DNA of 64,000 nt from JANXQG01 sp963824275 (GTDB lineage: Bacteria; Planctomycetota; Planctomycetia; Pirellulales; Thermoguttaceae). The stretch spans positions 186,001 to 250,000 of the forward strand of contig CAWGOT010000008.1 in NCBI GenBank assembly GCA_963824275.1, given 5' to 3'. Positions 39,317-46,041 of this stretch are shown here, piece after piece. Position 1 is the first letter of the stretch. Every line of letters begins with the position of its first letter. The position numbers were made by a program, and so were the translations under genes. The notes beneath the pieces were generated by a model. That model ran no database searches, was not told the origin of the DNA, and saw only the letters and a program-made list of their open reading frames with translations.

Positions 39317-39532
39317 ATGTCAACAACGAAAGACCATCACGGTTTTGGAGATACTCGCCAGGCGGCAGAGATTCTGGGATTGACCTCGCGAGAAGTCATG
39401 CGCCGCGCGAAATCCGGGCAATGGCCTTCCTGGATCATCGCCGGTCGTCGTGTGTTCGACATTGACCAGATCTTGGAGTTGCACCGGGCCCAATCTCAAG
39501 AAGAAAGACCGGAGGCAAAACCATGCGCGTAA
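39317..39532 (+). CDS. Small helix-turn-helix protein, excisionase-like
   Basis: 71 residues from ATG 39317, with GACAGGAG upstream. A MerR/Xis-type winged HTH is visible: 'TRQAAEILGLTSREVMRRAK' followed by 'WIIAGRRVFDIDQI'. Such proteins act as recombination directionality factors or regulators on integrative elements, consistent with the large serine recombinase at 43361. The gene overlaps the next frame by ten bases. The GTCACC motifs upstream are possible binding sites. Confidence 0.75.
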   Translation: MSTTKDHHGFGDTRQAAEILGLTSREVMRRAKSGQWPSWIIAGRRVFDIDQILELHRAQSQEERPEAKPCA

Positions 39533-39717
39533 TGCAGACAGCCTCCCAACTGGATGCCGACATTCTCGACCGTTTTGAGGTTGTCGTCGATCCGACCGCC
39601 GAACCGGTGGATTTCGAGGAGGCCCTCGCCGACTTCCTGCTGGGCATCGTCGAAAAGCGACGAGCGGCACGGCCGACGAGTCCATGCCGACTGGCAAATA
39701 TGGAGGAGAGCCGATGA
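39523..39717 (+). CDS. Small hypothetical protein
   Basis: 64 codons, acidic N-terminal half ('ILDRFEVVVDPTAEPVDFEE'). It overlaps the excisionase gene by ten bases, and its TGA overlaps the ATG of the next gene (ATGA). The chain of overlaps argues that it is translated. Confidence 0.5.
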   Translation: MRVMQTASQLDADILDRFEVVVDPTAEPVDFEEALADFLLGIVEKRRAARPTSPCRLANMEESR

Positions 39718-40283
39718 GCGCGACCAACGACACGACGCCCGAGATCGAGTTGACCGGAAAAGAGCATGGTGTTGATTGGAATAATTCGGGAAGCCGGGAA
39801 GCCATGCTGCCCAAGTTGCTTGCCGAATACCAAGGGAAGAAATACACAAACCAGCAGACGCGGCACGAAATCACCGTTGGCCGCAGCGGTATTCAGAAAG
39901 TCCTGAGCCACTTGCCCGATGCGAAGCCGGCCATGCTGCTTGCAAAACTGCCCGAGGTACTCGATGCGATGGTTTGGGACCACGACGAGGCACCGCGAAC
40001 ACCTGACAACAATATTCGGAAGTGGCACTATTTCAAAATCGGCGTTTCCATCGACGGCGAGCCGCATACCGCGGAAATCAAAGTTCGGGAAGATGCCAAC
40101 GGGCATTGGTTTTACGACCAGCACGTCGAACTGCAAAAGAAAGAAGGCCCAACTTATAAGCAAGTGGCCAGCCCCGAGGGGCCGCACAACCAAGCGGTTG
40201 GACCTTCACACATGATTATCGGCCCGGCGTCCCAAGAAGTCAAGCAAGAAACGGGAAGAGATGGAGGGCAGGTCAGCAAATGA
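39714..40283 (+). CDS. Protein with LPD3-like domain
   Basis: 189 residues from ATG 39714, which overlaps the preceding stop. The first half has 'NNSGSREAMLPKLLAEYQGK' and a helical segment. The second half ('YFKIGVSIDGEPHTAEIKVR' then 'HWFYDQHVELQ') matches the beta-rich LPD3 type of large polyvalent protein-associated domains common on phages and conjugative elements. Function unknown. Its stop overlaps the next ATG. Confidence 0.6.
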   Translation: MSATNDTTPEIELTGKEHGVDWNNSGSREAMLPKLLAEYQGKKYTNQQTRHEITVGRSGIQKVLSHLPDAKPAMLLAKLPEVLDAMVWDHDEAPRTPDNNIRKWHYFKIGVSIDGEPHTAEIKVREDANGHWFYDQHVELQKKEGPTYKQVASPEGPHNQAVGPSHMIIGPASQEVKQETGRDGGQVSK

Positions 40284-40813
40284 GTTCCGCTAAGACACGC
40301 CGACGGCAAAAGCCGCAATCGTCCGCGCAAGGCAAGTTACCACGCCGCCTCCGTGGCCGGCAGTCGCCCGAAGCAGCCTCGCAATACTGGGCCGCCGTGG
40401 AGCAGTTCGCCGGCGTCATCAGGGAAATTGCATCAGGACTTGATTTTAAGCCGTCATCCCGCGGCTGGTGCTACATTCTTGAAGGGATGCACTATCTGAC
40501 CAAGGCGGATTTCGACGCCTGCTTCCGTCTGATTAACGACTGCCGCAAGCGCGGCATTCTCCCCCTCGACATCTGCTGCGAGGACGACAAGCGGCAGTTC
40601 GAGAACCTCGAAGATCTCACCGACCTATCCCCAGAGGAGTTCGCTGCGGCCTACGTCCGCGGCCTTGCCGACGTGCCGGACATGTACGCTCCATTCAGCT
40701 TCTGGAAGGACAAAGAATACTTCGTTCAGGCGCTCACCGAAAAGATCGACGTGAAAGACCCCGCGAACCGACCTATCGAGCCTTCTCCGCATACCGGGAA
40801 CGCTAAACCGTAA
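40280..40813 (+). CDS. Hypothetical protein of the integrative element
   Basis: 177 residues. Basic N-terminus ('SSAKTRRRQKPQ'), then a helical domain with 'SRGWCYILEGMHYLTKADFD' and 'INDCRKRGILPLDICCEDD', which has a conserved feel. I do not recognise the family. Start overlaps the previous stop (ATGA); the next coding frame is already open over its end. Confidence 0.65.
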   Translation: MSSAKTRRRQKPQSSAQGKLPRRLRGRQSPEAASQYWAAVEQFAGVIREIASGLDFKPSSRGWCYILEGMHYLTKADFDACFRLINDCRKRGILPLDICCEDDKRQFENLEDLTDLSPEEFAAAYVRGLADVPDMYAPFSFWKDKEYFVQALTEKIDVKDPANRPIEPSPHTGNAKP

Positions 40814-40973
40814 GGACCAGCGGAATGGCCGCGAGCCCGCACCATGCCGATTACTGGAATTTCACCCGGAGCGACGTTATCCGCGCAAACTGTTCGAACC
40901 ATTCGCGGAGGAATCACCGGACCGCAAACGGCGAGAGGCGATTAAGACATTCCATCTCCCTGCTCAACGAAAA

Positions 40974-42878
40974 TTGCGGCCGCAAGCAAAAGACAAGTTC
41001 CACGAGTTGCTTGCGACCTGCGCCATCGCTGAAGACCGAAGTGATGCAGACTGGAGTTTGTGCTGTTTTGCCATTGAGAAAGGCATGACGGCGGCTGACG
41101 TGTGGGCCGAGGCCCAGCATGTCGGAAAATTTGCGGAAAGAGGAGAAGAATACTTCTTTGGCTATACATGGCCAAAAGCGGAAAACCATACGCGAGAAAA
41201 GCTCTACGCGAAGCTTCAGAAAAAAGAAGCCGCCAAGGCCGGCAGCAAGCCAAGCGGTAACGGCCATGCGAACCAAGACAGAAAACCTTCCGATAGGCCG
41301 CAAATCGACGCTGGAAATCAAGACCTAGAAATTGTGAGCGCGCAGGCTTGGAAGGCTCTTCAGACTGGAAACAAGCCGGAGCGATTGTTCCGTTACGGCG
41401 GGAGACCGTCCCGAATCGAAAGTGACGACGACGACGCTCCTATCGTTCGTCCACTCGACCTCGACCGTATGCGTTACGAGTTGGCACGCGCCGCCGAATG
41501 GTACAAAGCCAACAAGGAAGGGGAGGAAGTGCCAGCGTCACCGCCAAAGGACGTCGTAAGGGACGTTCTCGCCCAACCCGATATGCCATTGCCGGTGCTC
41601 ATACGGATTGTGGAGGCCCCGATCTATGCCGCTGATGGAACACTGCAAACCGTTCCTGGGTATCATCGCACAGGCCGAGTTTTCTACGCACCCGCAGCCG
41701 GCCTTGTGGTGCCCGATGTTCCCCCAAAACCGACGCCGGCAGAAATCAGTACGGCAACGCGGCTTATCTGCGAGGAATTGCTTGGAGACTTTCCGGTGAC
41801 AGGCCAATCCGAACTCGCACATGCTGTGGCCCTGTTCCTTCTGCCGTTTGCGCGGGAAATCATCGGCAACGGCGCAACACCGATCCATCTTGTTGAAAAG
41901 CCATCTCCCGGGACAGGTGCCACACTGATGGTTGATTGTCTTGCCTATGCAGCAATCGGCCGTCCCATAGCCGCCATGACCGAAGGGCGCGATGAAGACG
42001 AATGGAGGAAACGGCTCACCAGCAAATTCCGAACCGGAGCCCCGTACATGTTTATTGACAACCTGGGGCGACGGCTGGACTCGGCAACCGTCTCGGCCGC
42101 CGTGACTGCGCCGTCCTGGGAGGATCGGATTCTCGGTCTGTCTGAAATGGTTCGGCTGCCCGTCCGTTGTGTGTGGGTTGCATCAGGGAACAACCCGAGC
42201 GTGTCGAACGAGATCAGCCGACGCAGTATCAGAATCCGCCTTGACGCCAAGACCGATCAGCCATGGTTGCGGGAGAAGTTCAAAATTCCCAATTTACGGG
42301 TATGGGTGAAAGAGAACCGCGGCCAGTTGATTTGGGCCGCACTTACCATGATCCGTGCGTGGCTTGCAGCAGGCCGTCCTGCCGGTTCGAGAAAACTGGG
42401 GATGTTCGAACAATGGGCCGAAACCATCGGCGGCATTCTGGACGTGGTTGGAATTCCAGGGTTCCTTGGAAACCTCGCCGAGTTCTATGAAGAGAGCGAC
42501 ACTGAGGGCGGCGCCTGGCGATCCTTCATCCTTACGTGGTGGGAGACGTTTAGGGGCAAAGAGGTGAAAGTTAGCGACCTTTGGGAGCAAATCAAAGACG
42601 ACACCAGCCTGCCCATTGCCGCCGACACCGACCAGGCCCAGAAGATTCGGCTTGGAAAACTGCTGTCAGACAAGCGAGATCGGACATTTTCCGTGGCGAT
42701 TGAAAACAAGCCGATGCTGCTGCGGATAACCCGTGGGGGGCAAAAACAGCGGGCGTACCTCTGGAAATTAAGTGAGTGTGGTGAGTGTAGTGAGTTCAGT
42801 ACAACCCCAGCGCTACGCACGCCCCGCACGCGCCCGCACATGAAGACCCAGTGGAAAACACTCACACTCACTCACTAG
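40974..42878 (+). CDS. Primase/helicase-like replication protein of the integrative element
   Basis: At least 634 residues from TTG 40974. The same frame is open and protein-like upstream to about 40820 ('LFEPFAEESPDRKRREAIKT'), so the true start may be earlier, at a non-ATG codon. The second half has an SF3/D5-like ATPase appearance: 'HLVEKPSPGTGATLMVDCLA' in the Walker A place, 'TGAPYMFIDNLGRRLDSATV' as Walker B, and 'VWVASGNNPSVSNEISRRSI' with an arginine-finger-like pair. The Walker A lysine is replaced by Ala ('GTGAT'). A short C-terminal winged-helix-like part follows. Probably replicates or mobilises the element. Confidence 0.7.
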   Translation: MRPQAKDKFHELLATCAIAEDRSDADWSLCCFAIEKGMTAADVWAEAQHVGKFAERGEEYFFGYTWPKAENHTREKLYAKLQKKEAAKAGSKPSGNGHANQDRKPSDRPQIDAGNQDLEIVSAQAWKALQTGNKPERLFRYGGRPSRIESDDDDAPIVRPLDLDRMRYELARAAEWYKANKEGEEVPASPPKDVVRDVLAQPDMPLPVLIRIVEAPIYAADGTLQTVPGYHRTGRVFYAPAAGLVVPDVPPKPTPAEISTATRLICEELLGDFPVTGQSELAHAVALFLLPFAREIIGNGATPIHLVEKPSPGTGATLMVDCLAYAAIGRPIAAMTEGRDEDEWRKRLTSKFRTGAPYMFIDNLGRRLDSATVSAAVTAPSWEDRILGLSEMVRLPVRCVWVASGNNPSVSNEISRRSIRIRLDAKTDQPWLREKFKIPNLRVWVKENRGQLIWAALTMIRAWLAAGRPAGSRKLGMFEQWAETIGGILDVVGIPGFLGNLAEFYEESDTEGGAWRSFILTWWETFRGKEVKVSDLWEQIKDDTSLPIAADTDQAQKIRLGKLLSDKRDRTFSVAIENKPMLLRITRGGQKQRAYLWKLSECGECSEFSTTPALRTPRTRPHMKTQWKTLTLTH

Positions 42879-43255
42879 ACTCACACGGCGACTCAGGAAT
42901 AGGCGAAAAAAGCCCCAATTCGCTCCCCCCACCGTGCCAGCACCGACCGAATCTCTTGCGCAGGGTTCCAACTCAGGACGGCTTCTTCAATCTGGAGTGT
43001 GAGTGTGGCCAATGCGTCGGCTGCGAAAAAGCGGAGCCGTCGCCATGACCAGCACGGGAAACAGGGGGCGTGGTGCCAGCAGAAAACAGTCTTCCTGTTC
43101 GCTGCACGACGGCCGGCACGATTTCCACCGGGCCTTTCGCAGGATTGTCCGGCGCTGGCTGCGATCCGCCCAGGGTATTTCGATGGAGGAACAAGTGACG
43201 TTGCATAATCTACGATCACTACAAGATTTGGGATATTTCGGCAGCTTCCGGCGTG
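42879..43255. other. Gene-free stretch upstream of the recombinase promoter
   Basis: No frame here has convincing coding features; the short open frames at 42851-43048 and 43003-43344 are Cys/Arg-rich and lack ribosome sites. Confidence 0.4.
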
Positions 43256-43284
43256 TTGTACTTGAGGCTTCGTGCCTGTATAAT
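43256..43284 (+). promoter_or_regulatory. Sigma-70-type promoter of the serine recombinase gene
   Basis: TTGTAC (43256-43261), 17-base spacer, TATAAT (43279-43284), about 75 bp before the recombinase ATG. Confidence 0.7.
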
Positions 43285-43289
43285 GAACA

Positions 43290-43324
43290 GAGCCGGTCGG
43301 GACTGCGAATCCCGGTTCCGGCTC
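43290..43324 (+). promoter_or_regulatory. Hairpin in the leader of the serine recombinase mRNA
   Basis: GAGCCGG (43290-43296) pairs with CCGGCTC (43318-43324) and CGGGA with TCCCG inside. No T-run follows, so it is not a simple terminator. It may regulate the recombinase or be part of a protein-binding arm. Confidence 0.5.
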
Positions 43325-43360
43325 CTAACCACAAGCAAACCTAACAAGGAGGTTCGCATC

Positions 43361-45019
43361 ATGGCTAAAGCCATTCTATCACAGCCGGACATTGCCGTCC
43401 TCTACCTCCGTATGAGCGACGAGCGGCAAGAGCGGTCCATCGGAGACCAGCGGTTGGAGCTACTCGCTTACGCCGAAAAGCACGGCTACAAGGTCCTCCG
43501 GGAGTATGTTGACTCCGCAATCAGTGGCGACGACACGGCACGCCGGACCGAGTTCCTACGCATGCGGGAGGATTCGCAGAAAGGCAAATTCAACATCGTC
43601 CTGTGCTGGGATCAAGATCGGTTCGGTCGGTTCGATCCGATCGAGGGGGGATATTGGATTCTCCCGTTCCGCAATGCCGGCGTCCGGTTGGAGACGATTG
43701 CCCAAGGGAAGATCGACTGGAACGACTTCGCCGGCCGACTGATCTACCTCGTTCAACAGGAAGGGAAGCACGCCTACTTGCGAGATTTGTCTCGGAACTC
43801 GATTCGCGGACAGATTCGCAAGGCCACGGAAGGAAAGGGCTCGGATGGGATCGCCCCGTATGGCTACGAACTGGTCGATGGAGTCCGGGTAATTGTCCCA
43901 TCGCAGGCAGAGATCGTCCGCCGTATCTTCCGCGAATATCTTTTGCCGGGTGGCAGCCTGCGGGGCATCGCGGACAGACTCAACCGCGACGGAATTCCCT
44001 CGCCGACGGGGCGGCAATGGACCTCCTCCACGATCCGGGTCATTCTTCGGAACCGGAAGCACACCGGGGCCTATGTTTGGGGCAAAGAGAACAAGGGACG
44101 CTATCATTCTCACCAGGATGGCGAAATCATTCCGCGGTCCAAGACCGACAAGGTCGCGGGTTCTGCGCCGATCGTCCACGAGGGGAAGTTCGAAACGATC
44201 ATCAACGTCAAGACGTTCAATCAGGTTCAGAAGCTCATGGAGAAGCGGCGCAACGATACGTCGCCGATCCGGAACGCGGCCGGTTTCTATGTCCTTAGCG
44301 GCCTTCTCCGTTGCGGCCACTGTGGCTCGGTGCTCGCCGGCCAGACCGTCCGCCGCAAAAGTGGAAAGCGTCGGCAGTATGTTTGCAGCGGCTACCATTT
44401 TGGCGGCAAGGCAACGTGCTCGATGAATTCGATCGTGGAGGCGCCGCTTGTTGACGCCCTCATCCGGCTAATCGAGCGGGAGTATCTGAGCGACGAGGCG
44501 ATTGATCGATTCCGGAAGGTTCTTCAGAAACGACGGAAGGCGCAGAAGCAGGTTGTTACCGTCGATACCGAACGGCTGCGCAAGGACATCGACAAGTTGG
44601 ACCGGCAAATCGAACAGGGAGCGGAACGCGTGTTTTCGGCCCCGGCCGGAATCGTCAACTCGCTCTACGCTCAACTCGACAAGCTCCGTGTGCAACGAGA
44701 TCAACGCCAGGCCGAACTCCAATCGGCGGAATGCGGTCCGAAGGGCTCCGACAACCAAGAGGCTGAAGATGTCGAGGAGGCGATCGACGCCTTGCGGAAC
44801 TTGCGCGAAACTTTCCGAGAGGCCGGTCCGACCGAACAACGTGGACTTCTCTCTGGACTTGTTTCCAAAGTGGAGTTATACTACAAGCGGCATCAGCACG
44901 GCCAATACGCACGGACGGACTTTGTGAACGGGACTATCTACATTAGACCCGACCCAAGATTATCAAGCTTGGTTACGCCGGATGGGTGGTGTCGAGTAAT
45001 TTCTTGCCGGCGGAAATGA
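43361..45019 (+). CDS. Large serine recombinase (resolvase + recombinase + zinc-ribbon)
   Basis: 552 residues from ATG 43361, behind a perfect AAGGAGGT. The N-terminal catalytic domain has 'VLYLRMSDERQERSIGDQ', with S19 as likely nucleophile, and 'IVLCWDQDRFGR'. The recombinase domain has 'APYGYELVDGVRVIVPSQAE' and 'LNRDGIPSPTGRQWT'. A zinc-ribbon follows ('LSGLLRCGHCGSVLAG', 'YVCSGYH') and then a coiled coil. It would integrate and excise the element at 35-45 kb. The last 14 residues ('TPDGWCRVISCRRK') are antisense to a truncated host gene, placing the recombination joint at about 44970-44985. Confidence 0.93.
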   Translation: MAKAILSQPDIAVLYLRMSDERQERSIGDQRLELLAYAEKHGYKVLREYVDSAISGDDTARRTEFLRMREDSQKGKFNIVLCWDQDRFGRFDPIEGGYWILPFRNAGVRLETIAQGKIDWNDFAGRLIYLVQQEGKHAYLRDLSRNSIRGQIRKATEGKGSDGIAPYGYELVDGVRVIVPSQAEIVRRIFREYLLPGGSLRGIADRLNRDGIPSPTGRQWTSSTIRVILRNRKHTGAYVWGKENKGRYHSHQDGEIIPRSKTDKVAGSAPIVHEGKFETIINVKTFNQVQKLMEKRRNDTSPIRNAAGFYVLSGLLRCGHCGSVLAGQTVRRKSGKRRQYVCSGYHFGGKATCSMNSIVEAPLVDALIRLIEREYLSDEAIDRFRKVLQKRRKAQKQVVTVDTERLRKDIDKLDRQIEQGAERVFSAPAGIVNSLYAQLDKLRVQRDQRQAELQSAECGPKGSDNQEAEDVEEAIDALRNLRETFREAGPTEQRGLLSGLVSKVELYYKRHQHGQYARTDFVNGTIYIRPDPRLSSLVTPDGWCRVISCRRK

Positions 45020-45188
45020 ACTTGGCTTCGGCTCCGAACGGCTCGGCGGCCTCAGCCTTTTGCTCGGCGGTCAAGGACTTGCGGGTGCCGAACCAAGTGA
45101 GGGAAACCTTCACGGCGGCCATGGTGGTCCGCAGCCGATCGGCGGCGGAAAGCTGTTGACGTGCAGGTTGATCAAGCACGGTACTCAT
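44973..45188 (-). pseudogene. 5' fragment of an island gene cut by the serine-recombinase element
   Basis: 71 residues from ATG 45188 ('MSTVLDQPARQQLSAADRLR', then 'KVSLTWFGTRKSLTAEQK' and 'ISAGKKLLDTTHPA'). The frame stops at the border with the recombinase gene. The text looks like the beginning of a longer protein that should continue after 'HPA'. The remaining part is not found in this window. Confidence 0.55.
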
Positions 45189-45330
45189 AGATATATTGTC
45201 TCCGCAAAAGAAGGGTGGCTGAAGTGCTGGCGGGCCAGCGAACTTCGGTGAGGGCGATTTGACAGGGCTGTGCCCAATCGCCACAATGGAGCGGTAATCT
45301 GGAACCGCCTAAGTCTTGAGGACTTCTGAC

Positions 45331-45771
45331 ATGCTGCCGGTTGACGATCGACGCGAGTGCGATGACCGTTTTGTGACTGGCGAATGGAGAGGTTTCTTCG
45401 TGCAGCCCGACAGCCGGCAACGGCATGCGATGGACTTGGTGCTGGAATTCGCCGAAGGCACCATGTCCGGATTCGGTGACGACCGCGTGGGCAAGTTCGC
45501 GATCCGCGGGACGTATGACACCGAAACGGGCCAGTGTTCGTGGGTCAAGCGGTACATCGGCCAGCATAGCGTGCAGTACACCGGGCAGGCACGCCAGCGT
45601 GGCATCATCGGGCAGTGGCGAATCCCAGGACAGCCGGTGTTCTGGACGGGCCCTTTCTTTATCTGGCCGCGAGCGTATGGCGATCTGGATGCCGAGTTCG
45701 AACGGGCGTTCCTGGAATATGAACTGGAGCAATCTCCAGGGGTTGCCACGCCTGAACTGGTCGAAGTGTGA
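45331..45771 (+). CDS. Hypothetical protein, beta-rich
   Basis: 146 residues from ATG 45331. A repeated beta-strand pattern with 'GEWRGFFVQPDSRQRHAMDL', 'GKFAIRGTYDTETG' and 'GQARQRGIIGQWRI' suggests a small ligand-binding or lipocalin-like barrel. Not assigned to a family. Its TGA overlaps the GTG start of the next gene, so the pair is coupled. Confidence 0.65.
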   Translation: MLPVDDRRECDDRFVTGEWRGFFVQPDSRQRHAMDLVLEFAEGTMSGFGDDRVGKFAIRGTYDTETGQCSWVKRYIGQHSVQYTGQARQRGIIGQWRIPGQPVFWTGPFFIWPRAYGDLDAEFERAFLEYELEQSPGVATPELVEV

Positions 45772-46031
45772 TTCAGGTGCAGGGCGGCACGCGGTTCAAC
45801 GCCAACGACCGGTCCAACGATGTTGCCGAAGGGTTCCCGGTCACGTTCAAGATGGTGCCCAAAGACTTCTACCGCCAGTACATCGGCTACGCTCTCTGGT
45901 TCTATCGGTCCCTCGACTTCCCCGTCCTGCAATGCGTCTGGCCCGACAAGGCCGGACTGTTCGCATGGCAGGACGGGTACGACCATCGCTTCGACCAATT
46001 GCAGCCGATCCTGGCACATCCATCGCGGTAG
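45768..46031 (+). CDS. DUF4262-like C-terminal domain protein
   Basis: 87 residues from GTG 45768. The segments 'VTFKMVPKDFYRQYIGYALW' and 'FPVLQCVWPDKAGLFAW' match the second half of DUF4262 proteins; the usual N-terminal half is not present. The start is coupled to the upstream stop (GTGA). Convergent with the helicase gene ending at 46042. Confidence 0.6.
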   Translation: MIQVQGGTRFNANDRSNDVAEGFPVTFKMVPKDFYRQYIGYALWFYRSLDFPVLQCVWPDKAGLFAWQDGYDHRFDQLQPILAHPSR

Positions 46032-46041
46032 TGGCCGCCGC

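Noticed and set aside
43290..43330. tRNA-like hairpin before the serine recombinase
   Set aside because: No cloverleaf, anticodon arm or T-loop can be built on either strand; treated as a leader hairpin.
42851..43344. Two short plus-strand frames between primase and recombinase genes
   Set aside because: No ribosome sites and no protein-like pattern; the second overlaps the promoter and leader of the recombinase.
35015..45019. Prophage
   Set aside because: No capsid, portal, terminase, tail or lysis genes are seen, so integrative element is the safer term.
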